Of a stretch of 64,000 nucleotides of DNA, positions 42,790 to 52,384 are shown in pieces (positions within the stretch are counted from its first letter, which is position 1; each line of letters opens with the position of its first letter). Below the pieces are notes generated by a model. The model worked only from the letters and a program-made list of their open reading frames with translations. It did no database searches and was not told the DNA's origin. Origin of the DNA: Shimia sagamensis. GTDB taxonomy: Bacteria > Pseudomonadota > Alphaproteobacteria > Rhodobacterales > Rhodobacteraceae. Position numbers and translations under genes: made by a program. The stretch covers positions 1-64,000 of the forward strand of contig NZ_FXTY01000009.1 in the NCBI RefSeq assembly GCF_900182745.1. The letters run 5' to 3'.

Positions 42790-44287
42790 CGGCGCTTTGC
42801 GCCGCCGGTTGCGGGCTGTTCCATGGAAGACAATTGGCTGCGGCGCGCTTGCCGGGGTCGTCGCTGCGCTGGGGCACCCGCCGTTTGATGTTTGGGTCTT
42901 GACGCTACTTGGCTTTGGCACCGCGTTTTTTCTGTTGATGCGAGCTGTTTCTGGCAAGCCGGCTTTCTGGCTGGGGCTGGGGTTTGGCACCGGTTACTTT
43001 GCGCTCTCGCTGAGCTGGATTGTCGAACCGTTTCTTGTGGATCCATGGTTGCACGGCTGGATGGCCCCGTTTGCGATCACGTTTATGTCGGTTGGGCTGG
43101 CGCTGTTCTTTGCATTGGCTTTTTGGGCGGGCAAACAACTGAGTTCCACCACTTGGCCTGTCGTGCTGACGCTTACCTTGGCGGAGCTTGTACGGGCGTA
43201 TCTGTTGACCGGGTTTCCTTGGGCGATGCCGTCATATGTGTTGATTGATCAAGCTGTCGGGCAGGGGGCGGCGTTTGTTGGTCCGCACGGGTTGAACGCA
43301 GTATTCTTCTTGGTGGCCTGGTGTTTGGCGTGGGTGGTGTTCAGCGGTGATCGACGGCGGTTCTGGGCGCCCATTGCGATGATTGGCGTCGCAGGTCTGT
43401 TTGTTCCGCTTACCGTCTCTGACCCAATACCGGGTGACGATCGTCCGACAATCCGTCTTATCCAGCCAAATGCACCACAACATCAAAAGTGGGATCCAAA
43501 CTACGCCGGTGTCTTTTTTGAGCGTCTGGTGCGCTTTACACGCGCCGGGGAAGAACGTCCCGACCTGATTGTCTGGCCGGAGACTGCGGTGCCGGTGTGG
43601 CTGCACAATGCGGCAAGGACGTTAGGGATCATTTCTGATGCCGCAGGGGATGTGCCGGTGGTGCTGGGCATCAACCGGGCAGAAGGGGCGCGGATCTTTA
43701 ACGCGGCAGTGTTGATGGACGCGGAGGGACGTGTCACCCAGACCTATGACAAGCACCATCTGGTGCCGTTTGGGGAATACATCCCGCTCGGTGATATGCT
43801 GAGCAGAATTGGCATTCAGGGGTTGGCCAGCCGCACTGGAGATGGGTTTTCGCCCGGCGCAGGGGCGGATGTCATCGACCTTGGGGCGATGGGCAAGGCG
43901 CTGGTGTTGATCTGTTATGAGGCAGTGTTTCCGCAAGACGTGCGCGCCGCGCCGGAGCGGCCGGATTTCATTTTGCATCTGACCAATGACGCTTGGTTTG
44001 GCAATTTTTCGGGGCCTTATCAGCATTTGTCTCAAGCACGCATGCGCGCAATTGAAAGTGGGCTGCCAGTGCTGCGCGCAGCCAATACTGGCGTGAGCGC
44101 AGTGATTGATAGCAAAGGCCGTGTGTTAGACGCCTTGCCGCTCAATACCGAAGGCTATTTGGATGCGGCGTTGCCGGAGCCATTGTCTAGAACACTTTAT
44201 GCAAAGAGTGGTGATCTGCCGTTAACCATTGTGATTGTGCTGCTGCTGTTAACAACGCTTTTACTGCGTTGGCGCGAAACACATTGA
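42782..44287 (+). CDS. lnt: Apolipoprotein N-acyltransferase
   Basis: A 501-residue inner-membrane enzyme that adds the third acyl chain to lipoproteins. Six or more N-terminal membrane segments are followed by a periplasmic nitrilase-like domain. Its catalytic triad is E267 (WPETAVP), K324 (YDKHHLVPFGEY) and C378 (ICYEAVFP). A last membrane segment ends the protein. The start at 42782 is the first in-frame ATG matching family N-termini and lies inside the end of the CorC-like gene; an open frame to 42656 is antiparallel to nothing but overlaps that gene. The stop overlaps a possible metK -35 element. Confidence 0.94.
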   Translation: MADGALRRRLRAVPWKTIGCGALAGVVAALGHPPFDVWVLTLLGFGTAFFLLMRAVSGKPAFWLGLGFGTGYFALSLSWIVEPFLVDPWLHGWMAPFAITFMSVGLALFFALAFWAGKQLSSTTWPVVLTLTLAELVRAYLLTGFPWAMPSYVLIDQAVGQGAAFVGPHGLNAVFFLVAWCLAWVVFSGDRRRFWAPIAMIGVAGLFVPLTVSDPIPGDDRPTIRLIQPNAPQHQKWDPNYAGVFFERLVRFTRAGEERPDLIVWPETAVPVWLHNAARTLGIISDAAGDVPVVLGINRAEGARIFNAAVLMDAEGRVTQTYDKHHLVPFGEYIPLGDMLSRIGIQGLASRTGDGFSPGAGADVIDLGAMGKALVLICYEAVFPQDVRAAPERPDFILHLTNDAWFGNFSGPYQHLSQARMRAIESGLPVLRAANTGVSAVIDSKGRVLDALPLNTEGYLDAALPEPLSRTLYAKSGDLPLTIVIVLLLLTTLLLRWRETH

Positions 44288-44326
44288 CCCTGCACTGGCA
44301 CGGGCGTAAGTCAGACTGGAAATTAT

Positions 44327-44371
44327 CGCCACAACGGCTTCCTGACGTGGCGAAGTACGCATATTGGAGCA
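44327..44371 (+). promoter_or_regulatory. SAM/SAH riboswitch controlling metK
   Basis: The stretch CGCCACAACGGCTTCCTGAC then GTGGCG and, after a short linker, ATTGGAGCA matches the SAM/SAH riboswitch known from Rhodobacterales. Stem P1 pairs CGCCAC (44327-44332) with GTGGCG (44347-44352). The loop GCTTCC can pair with GGAGC (44366-44370), forming the pseudoknot that hides the metK ribosome site GGAG six nt before the ATG. Binding of SAM or SAH should therefore stop translation. The element directly precedes metK, its standard target. Confidence 0.88.
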
Positions 44372-44375
44372 CTTC

Positions 44376-45557
44376 ATGACACGACAGAACTACACGTTTA
44401 CTTCCGAAAGTGTTTCGGAAGGACATCCTGATAAGGTGTGCGATCGCATTTCCGATGCTGTATTGGACGCTTTTTTGGCAGAAGAACCTGAAGCCCGCGT
44501 GGCAGCGGAAACGTTTGCGACAACAAACCGGGTGGTGATTGGCGGTGAGGTTGGTCTGTCAGATCAAGACAAGCTGCATGATTACATGGAGCGCATCGAC
44601 GAAATTGCGCGCGCATGTATCAAAGACATCGGCTACGAACAGGAAAAGTTCCACCACGAGACCGTGGAGATCACAAACCTGCTGCACGAGCAGTCCGCCC
44701 ATATCGCGCAAGGCGTTGATGCGGATGGCGACAAGGATGAAGGTGCCGGTGATCAAGGCATTATGTTCGGCTATGCGACCACTGAAACTGACGCGCTGAT
44801 GCCAGCCCCTATCCAATACGCCCACGCGATCCTACGGCGTTTGGCGGAGGTGCGTAAATCCGGTCAGGAGCCAACGCTTGGTCCTGACGCAAAGTCGCAG
44901 TTGTCCGTGGTCTATGAAGGTGGCAAGCCGGTTGGCATTGACTCGATTGTGCTGTCGACACAGCATTTGGACGAGAGCATGACCAGCGCGGATGTGCGCG
45001 CGGTAGTAGAGCCCTACATTCTTGAAACGCTGCCTGATGGGTGGATCACGGATGCGACGGCATGGCACGTGAACCCAACCGGCAAATTTGTGATTGGTGG
45101 CCCCGATGGGGACGCGGGGCTGACAGGCCGCAAAATCATCGTGGATACCTACGGCGGTGCGGCTCCGCATGGCGGCGGGGCGTTTTCCGGCAAAGACCCA
45201 ACCAAGGTTGACCGCTCTGCAGCTTATGTGGCGCGGTATCTGGCCAAGAACGTTGTGGCGGCGGGCATGTCAGAGCGCTGCACCATTCAGCTTTCTTATG
45301 CGATCGGCGTGTCTGAACCCTTGTCTATCTATGCCGACACGCATGGCATAGGAGATGTGGCACCTGCTGATATTGAGAAGGCGATCCGCAATGTGATGTG
45401 CCTGACCCCACGAGGCATTCGCGAGAAGCTGCAGCTCAACAAGCCGATCTATGAGCGCACGGCTGCCTATGGCCACTTTGGCCGCACACCCAGTGACGAC
45501 GGCGGCTTCAGCTGGGAGCGCACCGATCTGGTTGAGGATCTGAAAAAAGCGATTTGA
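44376..45557 (+). CDS. metK: S-adenosylmethionine synthetase
   Basis: A 393-residue enzyme forming SAM from ATP and methionine in the cytoplasm. Signature parts are the N-terminal [20 protein letters not shown], the [13 protein letters not shown] motif and [17 protein letters not shown]-loop near residue 270. The start is ATG 44376 just after the riboswitch; an in-frame TTG at 44364 lies inside the pseudoknot and is rejected. It has its own terminator. The gene should be shut off when SAM is plentiful. Confidence 0.96.
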   Translation: MTRQNYTFTSESVSEGHPDKVCDRISDAVLDAFLAEEPEARVAAETFATTNRVVIGGEVGLSDQDKLHDYMERIDEIARACIKDIGYEQEKFHHETVEITNLLHEQSAHIAQGVDADGDKDEGAGDQGIMFGYATTETDALMPAPIQYAHAILRRLAEVRKSGQEPTLGPDAKSQLSVVYEGGKPVGIDSIVLSTQHLDESMTSADVRAVVEPYILETLPDGWITDATAWHVNPTGKFVIGGPDGDAGLTGRKIIVDTYGGAAPHGGGAFSGKDPTKVDRSAAYVARYLAKNVVAAGMSERCTIQLSYAIGVSEPLSIYADTHGIGDVAPADIEKAIRNVMCLTPRGIREKLQLNKPIYERTAAYGHFGRTPSDDGGFSWERTDLVEDLKKAI

Positions 45558-45579
45558 TCCACGAAACATCGTGAGATTG

Positions 45580-45610
45580 AAAAGCCCGCCGAGTTTCTTG
45601 GCGGGCTTTT
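45580..45610 (+). terminator. Terminator of metK
   Basis: AAAAGCCCGCC / GGCGGGCTTTT arms (11 bp) around GAGTTTCTT, with the T-run in the descending arm, 22 nt after the stop. Confidence 0.85.
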
Positions 45611-45711
45611 GTGGTTTTGTGGGTGGCCAATCAAAAGCTGCCCCAACGGAAGTCTTTGGAATTGTTAAAGACCTGTGCCACGGTCGCCTTGCGAAACGGG
45701 AGGAATGCGCG

Positions 45712-46566
45712 ATGTTGATCGATGTGGCTTTGCCGCTGTCGTTGGCCATAATTATGTTTTCACTGGGGTTTGGACTGACCTTTGCCGACTTCGGCCGGGT
45801 GTTGACCATGCCAAGGGCTGTCATTGTTGGGGTGCTGATGCAAGTGGCGGCAGTGCCTGCGGTGGCGTTGCTTTTGGTATCATTCACAAACTTGCCGCCT
45901 GCGATGGCCTTTGGGGTGATGCTGCTGTCATTTTGTCCTGGGGGGGTGACCTCCAACATCCTGACCAAGTTGGCCGGCGGCACGGTCGCGCTTTCGATCA
46001 CATTGACAGCTGTGGTGAGCCTGTTGTCCGTGCTGACAGTGCCTGCCTTGACGGGCTGGGCCGCAACCACCTTTCTGGGCGGCGATGCGCCGGTGATCAA
46101 TGTGACCGCGATTGGCATGAGCATGTTTGTGATCACCGCAATTCCAGTGGCGATTGGCGTGTTGCTGCGGTTTGTTGCACCGACATTTGCCGACAACAAC
46201 GAACGGCGTGTGTCTGCATTGGCATTGGTGTTGTTTGTGGTGATCGTGGGGGCGGCGCTGGCGACCAACTGGACGATGTTCATGGAAAACATTGGTGGTT
46301 TGGGGCCGGTTCTGATGGCGCTGAACGCAGTTCTGCTCGTTGTGGGTGTTGTGGTGGCTCGGGTGCTTGGACTTTCCGGGGCGGACGGGCTCTGTATTTC
46401 TGTGGAGATGGGGGTGCAGAACGCAACCTTGGGCATCGCTGTGGCAGGCATAATTGCGCAAACCGGCGGCATTCCGGAGTATGCTGTGCCTGCGGCAGTT
46501 TATGGGATCACCATGTATATTGTGACCATTCCCGGAATGTTCATTTTGCGCAGAATTTTTGGCTGA
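45712..46566 (+). CDS. Bile acid:sodium symporter family protein
   Basis: A 284-residue membrane protein with nine to ten hydrophobic segments, of the BASS (SBF-like) family. The sodium-site segment SFCPGGVTSNILTKLAGG and the late EMGVQNATLGIAVA segment are typical. Bacterial members carry organic anions, for example keto acids or pantoate; bile acids are unlikely here. ATG 45712 has GGGAGGA seven bases upstream. Upstream open codons to 45571 are non-coding, including the metK terminator. Confidence 0.85.
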   Translation: MLIDVALPLSLAIIMFSLGFGLTFADFGRVLTMPRAVIVGVLMQVAAVPAVALLLVSFTNLPPAMAFGVMLLSFCPGGVTSNILTKLAGGTVALSITLTAVVSLLSVLTVPALTGWAATTFLGGDAPVINVTAIGMSMFVITAIPVAIGVLLRFVAPTFADNNERRVSALALVLFVVIVGAALATNWTMFMENIGGLGPVLMALNAVLLVVGVVVARVLGLSGADGLCISVEMGVQNATLGIAVAGIIAQTGGIPEYAVPAAVYGITMYIVTIPGMFILRRIFG

Positions 46567-46624
46567 ACTTGACCTTTGCTGCAGGTTTGGGCAAAGGCAG
46601 GCCCGCAGCATAAGGTAATTTGGC

Positions 46625-47362
46625 ATGTCCGACGACAAACACCCCGGCAAAGATTCTGGCAGACACGCAAGCGGTGCGCCATGGCGCAACTTCTATGGCC
46701 GTTTCAAAGGCAAAGGCTTGCGGCCCAGCCAAGAGGCGTATCTGGATGAAGATCTGGCGGCGTTGTCTCCCGGTAAAGTGGGCTGGGATGTAAACCCAGA
46801 GCGGGAAAACCTTGATCTAGAGGCGCTGTTTGGCGGCAAAGATGTTTGGTTGGAAGTTGGTTTTGGCGGCGGCGAGCACATGGTGCATCAAGCGGCGCAG
46901 AACCCGGATGTGGGCATCATTGGGTGTGAACCCTACATCAACGGTGTGGCCATGCTGCTTGGCAAAATCCGTGAAGCCGGAGCGGAAAACATCAAGGTGC
47001 ATCCCGGTGATGCGCGGGACATGTTTGACGTGCTGCCGGATCAAAGCCTGAGCCGGGCGTTTTTGCTTTATCCAGACCCGTGGCCAAAAAAACGCCACCA
47101 CCGCCGTCGTTTTGTGACGCCAGAACATCTGGAGCCTTTGTCGCGCAAGTTAAAACCTGGTGCAATTTTCCGCGTGGCGACGGACATTGAAGACTATGTG
47201 CGCCAGACGTTGGAAGAAGTGCCGCGTCAGGGGTTTGAATGGTTGGCGGAGAAACCTGAGGATTGGCGTGAGCCGTGGGGGGATTGGATTTCCACGCGCT
47301 ATGAACAGAAAGCCTTCCGGGAGGGGCGCACACCGCATTATCTGACCTTCAGGAAGACTTGA
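46625..47362 (+). CDS. trmB: tRNA (guanine(46)-N7)-methyltransferase TrmB
   Basis: A 245-residue SAM-dependent methyltransferase for m7G46 in tRNA. The SAM site is LEVGFGGGEHM, the family signature is LYPDPWPKKRHHRRR, and the segment TDIEDYVRQTLE follows. The N-terminal 40 residues are basic and glycine-rich as usual. It has the AAGG ribosome site nine nt before ATG 46625. Confidence 0.94.
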   Translation: MSDDKHPGKDSGRHASGAPWRNFYGRFKGKGLRPSQEAYLDEDLAALSPGKVGWDVNPERENLDLEALFGGKDVWLEVGFGGGEHMVHQAAQNPDVGIIGCEPYINGVAMLLGKIREAGAENIKVHPGDARDMFDVLPDQSLSRAFLLYPDPWPKKRHHRRRFVTPEHLEPLSRKLKPGAIFRVATDIEDYVRQTLEEVPRQGFEWLAEKPEDWREPWGDWISTRYEQKAFREGRTPHYLTFRKT

Positions 47363-47375
47363 TAAAGACGCGGGT

Positions 47376-47406
47376 TTGAACAATTCTGGGGGCATTTAGT
47401 TATATA
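47376..47406 (+). promoter_or_regulatory. Probable promoter of the amidohydrolase gene
   Basis: TTGAAC (47376-47381) and TTATAT/TATATT (47400-47406) are 18-19 nt apart. The ATG of the next gene lies only 11 nt after the -10, and there is no ribosome site before it, so the mRNA would be nearly leaderless. Confidence 0.45.
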
Positions 47407-47417
47407 TTGAGTGCCCC

Positions 47418-48464
47418 ATGTCAGATCGCCATATCATCAATTGTCACCTTCACTTGTTCACGCTGGACAATGTTCCCGAAGATTTTCCGAGCCCGATTGT
47501 GGGCAAATTGCGCAACAAGCCTCGACTGATCAGTTTTCTTGCAAAAATGCTCAAGGGCGTTGCGCCGCAGATTGAGCGCCTTGCACGAATGGCGGATGTC
47601 GGGCGGCTTGAGTCACAAGAGAAGGTCTTGCAGCGGGTGCTGCCACATTACCCAGACGATACGCAGTTTGTCATACTTCCAATGGACATTGCGCCGGGCG
47701 GCTATAGTGAGGCGCCTGTGGGGTTGCGAGAGCAGCATGATCTTCTGGCACAGCTCTGTCGGACAGGAAAATATGCCGAGAGATTGATCCCCTTTGCCGC
47801 GCTGCACCCAGCACGTGAGGGAGCGTTTGATGAATTTCGCCGCTGTGTGGAGGAACATGGATTTCGCGGGCTGAAGCTTTATCCCAAGCTGGGATACTAT
47901 CCCTATCATCCAGTTTTGATGGACAAGGTGTACCCTTACTGCGTCGACAACAATCTGCCTGTCATGACCCATTGTTCGCGCGGCGGCGTTTATGGAAAAA
48001 ACGCCGCGGGTGTTTGGGGAGAAGACCTTGGCGCGCCGCACCGCTATATCCCGGTTATGGCACAGTTTCCGGAGTTGCGCATTTGTCTGGCGCACTTTGG
48101 CGGCAGTGACGAATGGGAGGACTATGTGGCGGGGATTGATCCGCTGGACCCGGACGCGCGAATTGTGAATTGGGTGACCATGATCCGCGACATGATCAAA
48201 TCACCGGAGTATCCAAACCTGTTCACTGACATCAGCTATACGATGTTCGATTTTGAAGAGAACCTGCCGTATCTTGATATTTTCCTGAAAAATGATGCGC
48301 TGCGTTCTCGTGTTTTGTTTGGCTCTGATTACTACATGACCAAGCAGGAAGATTTGTCGGAGCGGGCGGTGTCGATGCGGATGCGGCATGCGCTTGGGGA
48401 TGAACTCTATTACCAGATTGCTCATGACAACGTGAGGCATTGGCTGACGGGGGAAGCGGTTTGA
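47418..48464 (+). CDS. Amidohydrolase family protein (ACMSD-like fold)
   Basis: A 348-residue metal-dependent hydrolase/decarboxylase of the Amidohydro_2 group. Metal ligands are visible in NCHLHLF near the N-terminus, THCSRGG, LAHFGG and the aspartate of LFGSDYY. A segment around residue 154 (LKLYPKLGYYP) is typical of this branch. The substrate is unknown. ATG 47418 has no upstream ribosome site; a promoter ends just before it, suggesting a leaderless message. It stands alone between trmB and aroA on the same strand. Confidence 0.8.
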   Translation: MSDRHIINCHLHLFTLDNVPEDFPSPIVGKLRNKPRLISFLAKMLKGVAPQIERLARMADVGRLESQEKVLQRVLPHYPDDTQFVILPMDIAPGGYSEAPVGLREQHDLLAQLCRTGKYAERLIPFAALHPAREGAFDEFRRCVEEHGFRGLKLYPKLGYYPYHPVLMDKVYPYCVDNNLPVMTHCSRGGVYGKNAAGVWGEDLGAPHRYIPVMAQFPELRICLAHFGGSDEWEDYVAGIDPLDPDARIVNWVTMIRDMIKSPEYPNLFTDISYTMFDFEENLPYLDIFLKNDALRSRVLFGSDYYMTKQEDLSERAVSMRMRHALGDELYYQIAHDNVRHWLTGEAV

Positions 48465-48568
48465 AACAGCGCCGGCTGTGGTGGCGCAATAATCGCGTCA
48501 ATCCTGCCATGGACCTTGGGCATTTGTTGCGCTAACAGCGTTGGCAACAGCAATAAGGATGACGCGCT

Positions 48569-49915
48569 ATGTCTGGCCACGGCACCCCAATTCCGATGAC
48601 TTCTTCCCCTTGCGGCCCCTTGTCTGGAGAGGCGCACGTGCCTGGCGACAAGTCGATCAGCCACCGCAGTTTGATCCTGGGTGCGATGGCCGTTGGCGAG
48701 ACCAAAATCTCTGGCCTGCTGGAAGGCGAAGACGTGCTCGACACCGGTAAGGCGATGGCGGCGTTTGGGGCAGAGGTGATCAACCACGGCGAAGGCAATT
48801 GGTCGGTGCATGGTGTGGGTGTTGGTGGCTTTGCTGAGCCGGACAATGTGATTGACTGTGGCAACTCTGGCACTGGCGTGCGCCTGATTATGGGCGCAAT
48901 GGCGACAAGCGACATCACCGTGACCTTTACTGGGGATGCAAGTTTGAATGGGCGTCCGATGGCGCGGGTAACCGATCCGATTGATCTGTTTGGCACCGTG
49001 TCTGTGGGACGGTCCGGTGGGCGTTTGCCAATGACCATTGTGGGCGCAAAAGACCCGGTGCCGGTGCGTTACGAGGTGCCGATGCCGTCGGCGCAGGTGA
49101 AGTCTGCCGTATTGTTGGCGGGGTTGAACGCGCCGGGGCAAACTGTGGTGATTGAGAAAGAGGCGACGCGGGATCATACTGAACGTATGTTGGCGGGTTT
49201 TGGTGCAGAGATTTCCGTTGAGGAGACCGACGAAGGCCGCGTGATCACCCTGACCGGTCAACCTGAGTTGAAACCTCAGACCATTGCAGTGCCACGTGAT
49301 CCAAGCTCGGCGGCATTCCCCGTTTGTGCGGCGATCATCACGCCGGGATCAGATGTGCTGGTGCCAAACATCGGTTTGAACCCAACGCGGGCAGGGCTGT
49401 TTTATGCGCTGCAAGCCATGAATGCCGACCTGACGTTTGAGAATGAGCGCGAAGAAGGCGGGGAGCCTGTGGCGGACCTGCGGGCGCGGTTCTCGCCTGA
49501 TCTCACGGGCGCTGAGATCGACCCGGCGCGGGCGGCGAGCATGATTGATGAATATCCGGTGTTGTCTGTTGTCGCAGCTTTTGCCAAAGGCGAGACTGTG
49601 ATGCGCGGCGTGAAAGAGCTGCGTGTCAAGGAAAGCGACCGGATCGACGCCATGGCCAAAGGCCTGCGGGCCAATGGTGTCGAGGTTGATGAGGGCGACG
49701 ATTGGTGGATCGTGAAAGGTCTGGGCCACGGCAAAGTTCCGGGCGGCGCGACCTGTGAGAGCTTTCTGGACCACCGCATCGCCATGAGCTTTATGGTGAT
49801 GGGTATGGCCACCCAGAAACCAGTGAGCCTAGATGACGGCAGTCCAATTGCGACATCTTTCCCGATTTTTGAGCCGTTGATGGATGGCTTGGGCGCGAAG
49901 ATCACCCGCGCTTAA
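48569..49915 (+). CDS. aroA: 3-phosphoshikimate 1-carboxyvinyltransferase (EPSP synthase)
   Basis: A 448-residue shikimate-pathway enzyme joining shikimate-3-phosphate and PEP. PEP and substrate sites are seen in [34 protein letters not shown] and NPTR, and ESDR near the end. The SAQxK and RxHxE forms are those of class II enzymes, the group of the CP4 protein. However, the residue equal to alanine 100 of CP4 is glycine here (GNSGTG), as in glyphosate-sensitive enzymes. The ribosome site AAGGA precedes ATG 48569. It heads the aroA-cmk-rpsA group. Confidence 0.95.
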   Translation: MSGHGTPIPMTSSPCGPLSGEAHVPGDKSISHRSLILGAMAVGETKISGLLEGEDVLDTGKAMAAFGAEVINHGEGNWSVHGVGVGGFAEPDNVIDCGNSGTGVRLIMGAMATSDITVTFTGDASLNGRPMARVTDPIDLFGTVSVGRSGGRLPMTIVGAKDPVPVRYEVPMPSAQVKSAVLLAGLNAPGQTVVIEKEATRDHTERMLAGFGAEISVEETDEGRVITLTGQPELKPQTIAVPRDPSSAAFPVCAAIITPGSDVLVPNIGLNPTRAGLFYALQAMNADLTFENEREEGGEPVADLRARFSPDLTGAEIDPARAASMIDEYPVLSVVAAFAKGETVMRGVKELRVKESDRIDAMAKGLRANGVEVDEGDDWWIVKGLGHGKVPGGATCESFLDHRIAMSFMVMGMATQKPVSLDDGSPIATSFPIFEPLMDGLGAKITRA

Positions 49916-50007
49916 ACCAGCGGCATACGTTTTTGTTGATTTTGGCGGTGGCTTGGTCATGATCGGGCCACACTGCGTTGTGTGGTGTCAATCAGTAGCG
50001 AGGCCAC

Positions 50008-50511
50008 ATGCAGCGGGTGTTTTGGAGCAGTTTTGCAGCGGCAACCGCCATCTATTTGGTGATGGTGTTTTGGACCATGCCCACGATCAGCGCGGCGGCT
50101 GGCGGGATGGTACCGTTTGATATGCGGCCGTTTGGATATACGGCGCAAGAAGCGCGCAACTTCTTGGCATCGTTGACGGCTGACGGGCGCGATTTTTATC
50201 TTTCGGTTCAGTTGCGTTTGGACCTGATCTATCCGGCGGTGTTGGGTATCATGCTGATTGTCGGGTTCCAAAACCTGTTTGAGCGCCCCTGGAGCATGCT
50301 GTTTTCATTTGTCGCATTGATCATGGTGTCTGCCGATTACCTTGAGAACTATATGGTGGCGACCATGTTGCACAGCGGGGCCGATGGGCTTGAAGACAGT
50401 GTGGTGGCCTTTGCAAGTTTTTGGACACGGTGCAAATCGGCCGCAGCCACGGTTGCTTTCGTTGGGCTTTTGGCGGGCGCGGTGATGCAGGTGCGCCGCC
50501 GGTGGGCATAA
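50008..50511 (+). CDS. Hypothetical membrane protein between aroA and cmk
   Basis: A 167-residue protein with four hydrophobic segments (about 5-25, 68-88, 93-112, 137-158). A conserved-looking acidic [12 protein letters not shown] stretch follows segment 3. No known domain was recognised. Members of such size occur between aroA and cmk in relatives, but I cannot name a function. ATG 50008 is used with GAGG upstream. It lies 92 nt after aroA and 85 nt before cmk. Confidence 0.72.
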   Translation: MQRVFWSSFAAATAIYLVMVFWTMPTISAAAGGMVPFDMRPFGYTAQEARNFLASLTADGRDFYLSVQLRLDLIYPAVLGIMLIVGFQNLFERPWSMLFSFVALIMVSADYLENYMVATMLHSGADGLEDSVVAFASFWTRCKSAAATVAFVGLLAGAVMQVRRRWA

Positions 50512-50596
50512 ACCGGCGCAGCGCGACGCCGCCGGCTTGCTTCGAGAGGCCGGGCTCGGTAGAGCGACGAGAGATCAACCAAAGGCAGGGCAAGAC

Positions 50597-51211
50597 ATGC
50601 GGTTTACCATTGCAATTGATGGGCCAGCGGCAGCAGGCAAAGGCACAATTTCCAAAGCTGTGGCGGCGCATTACGGATTTGCCCATTTGGATACCGGCTT
50701 ACTCTATCGCGCAGTGGGTGCACGGACGCTGGATGGCACCGATCCAATCGAAGCTGCCAAGGCGCTGACCGCTGACGATCTGGACGCGGGCAACCTGCGC
50801 ACGCCAGAAGTGGCCCAAGCGGCCAGCAAGGTGGCCGTGATTGGTGAAGTGCGCGCTGCTTTGGTGGATTTTCAGCGTGCTTTTGCACGTCGCGCGGGGG
50901 GCGCCGTTTTGGACGGGCGGGATATTGGCACGGTGATTTGTCCCAATGCTGACGCCAAGCTTTTTGTGACGGCAAGCGCAGATGTGCGTGCTGAGCGGCG
51001 CTATCTGGAACTGGTGGGCAAAGGCACGGAGATCGACCGCGAGACCGTGCTTGCGGATGTGAAAGAGCGGGACGCGCGCGATATGGAGCGGGCAGAGGCA
51101 CCGCTGAAGCCTGCCGACGACGCGGTTTTGATCGACACCTCCGACCTGGCCATCCAGGAAGCTATCGCGGCGGCGGTGGCGGCGATTGACAAGCTAAGTC
51201 CGGCGGAGTGA
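50597..51211 (+). CDS. cmk: Cytidylate kinase
   Basis: A 204-residue (d)CMP kinase. The P-loop is GPAAAGKGT (residues 9-17), followed by DTGLLYRA, the CMP-binding DGRDIGTVI and the LID arginines of RYLELVGKG and [12 protein letters not shown] 50597 has AGGCAGGG upstream; the frame is open back to 50537 but without a ribosome site. In most alphaproteobacteria rpsA follows directly; here three other genes intervene. Confidence 0.95.
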   Translation: MRFTIAIDGPAAAGKGTISKAVAAHYGFAHLDTGLLYRAVGARTLDGTDPIEAAKALTADDLDAGNLRTPEVAQAASKVAVIGEVRAALVDFQRAFARRAGGAVLDGRDIGTVICPNADAKLFVTASADVRAERRYLELVGKGTEIDRETVLADVKERDARDMERAEAPLKPADDAVLIDTSDLAIQEAIAAAVAAIDKLSPAE

Positions 51212-51213
51212 GT

Positions 51214-51239
51214 CGCGCCTGATCAGGCGGACTTTTTTT
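51214..51239 (+). terminator. Terminator of cmk
   Basis: The palindrome CGCCTGATCAGGCG is followed after GAC by TTTTTTT, 4 nt after the cmk stop. The following GGCGGAC...GTCCGCC arms with the T-run as loop could form an alternative hairpin inside the end of the convergent HxlR gene. Confidence 0.5.
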
Positions 51240-51609
51240 CGTCCGCCTGCATGTCAAACTCCGCGCGGGCTTCGTCGATGTTGGGCAGGTTGTCCAACGC
51301 CCATGTGCCAAGGGTTTTGACAGGCTCATAGAACGAGTAGCCGAGATCAGTGAGGGCGTATTCCACTTTGGGTGGGATAGTCGGGTGATAGGTTCGGTTG
51401 ACCAACCCGTCGCGTTCCAACTCCCGTAATTTCAAAGATAACATGCGCTGGGAAATGCCCAAGTGACGTTTCAATTCGTTGAAGCGCAGCACTTTGTATT
51501 GCGCTAGCGAGAGCACGATCAACACCGACCAGCGGTCGCCGACGCGGCCGAGAACCTCATTGATGCGGGAGCATTGCGGGCAGCCTTGGTAGGCAGACTT
51601 CTCAGGCAT
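51223..51609 (-). CDS. HxlR-family transcriptional regulator (thiol-sensor candidate)
   Basis: A 128-residue winged-helix regulator. The fold is recognised from VLGRVGDRWSVLIVLSL, FNELKRHLGISQRMLSLKL and the wing NRTYHPTIPPKVEYALT. Two N-terminal cysteines, C10 and C13 (GCPQC), lie where YodB-type HxlR proteins keep their redox-sensing cysteine. The start 51609 has AAAAGGAA upstream. It is divergent from a nitroreductase gene with an inverted repeat between, so it probably represses that gene until electrophiles modify the cysteines. Confidence 0.87.
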   Translation of the reverse strand: MPEKSAYQGCPQCSRINEVLGRVGDRWSVLIVLSLAQYKVLRFNELKRHLGISQRMLSLKLRELERDGLVNRTYHPTIPPKVEYALTDLGYSFYEPVKTLGTWALDNLPNIDEARAEFDMQADEKKSA

Positions 51610-51683
51610 AGCGGTTCCTTTTGTGTAACCGGGTCTCAAACATGTGCCTTCTTGTGGCGATTTTCAGTGCTACTTATATCGCA

Positions 51684-51700
51684 GGTATCGAAAGTATACC
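51684..51700. promoter_or_regulatory. Inverted repeat, candidate HxlR operator
   Basis: GGTAT-N7-ATACC lies between the divergent HxlR and nitroreductase genes, 48 nt before the nitroreductase ATG. Perfect 5-bp arms suit a small dimeric winged-helix protein. Confidence 0.45.
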
Positions 51701-51748
51701 AGCCTCGGTTCCGGTGAGTTTGCCGGCCGCAAGAAGGATCATGTGAGA

Positions 51749-52384
51749 ATGACAAGCCTGAAGGACCTGATGACCTGGCGCTACGCCACCAAGAAGATGG
51801 ACCCGGCGAAAGCGGTCCCCGAAGAGAAAGTGGAGGCGATCCTGGAAGCGATCCGCATGGCGCCGACCTCCAGTGGTACGCAGCCGTTTGAGGTATTTGT
51901 TGTTACCAATGACGAGATGCGTGAGAAGATCCGCAAGGTGGGCTGGGATCAGAGCCAGATCACCGAAGGCAGCCACCTATTGGTGTTTGCGGCTTGGGAC
52001 AACTACTCGGCGGATCGCATTGATGCGGTGCGTGCGCATATGGAAGAGCTGCGCGGTGAAAATGAGATGCTGTCGCAGTACTTTGAGAACCTCAAAAACG
52101 TCTATTTGCCGCGCGATGAGACCGTGAATCATGATCACGCTGCGCGTCAGGCCTATATCGCGTTGGGCTTTGCCATGCTGGCTGCCGCCGAGCTGGGCGT
52201 CGATACTTGCCCGATGGAAGGGTTTGACCCGGAGGCCGTAGATGAGATTTTGGGTCTGGAAAAGCTGGGGCTGAAGTCTGTGACGTTGTTGCCGCTTGGC
52301 TACCGTCAGGAAGGCGCGGACTGGTTGCTGCCGATGGCGAAAGTCCGCAAGTCGCGTGAGACATTGGTCAACGAGATCAACTGA
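51749..52384 (+). CDS. Nitroreductase family protein
   Basis: A 211-residue FMN enzyme of the NfsB/NAD(P)H-nitroreductase type. The N-terminal helix has MTWRYATKKMDP, FMN contacts are in MAPTSSGTQPFEVFVV, and the end has LPLGYRQ. It should reduce quinones or nitro compounds. Start: ATG 51749 is family-like; GTG 51743 has the better-spaced AAGGA site and would add two residues. It is divergent from the HxlR gene. Confidence 0.88.
   Translation: MTSLKDLMTWRYATKKMDPAKAVPEEKVEAILEAIRMAPTSSGTQPFEVFVVTNDEMREKIRKVGWDQSQITEGSHLLVFAAWDNYSADRIDAVRAHMEELRGENEMLSQYFENLKNVYLPRDETVNHDHAARQAYIALGFAMLAAAELGVDTCPMEGFDPEAVDEILGLEKLGLKSVTLLPLGYRQEGADWLLPMAKVRKSRETLVNEIN

Noticed and set aside
48569-49915. Idea that the class II EPSP synthase gives natural glyphosate tolerance
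   Set aside because: The residue equal to alanine 100 of CP4 is glycine here (GNSGTG), the sensitive form, so class membership alone does not support tolerance.
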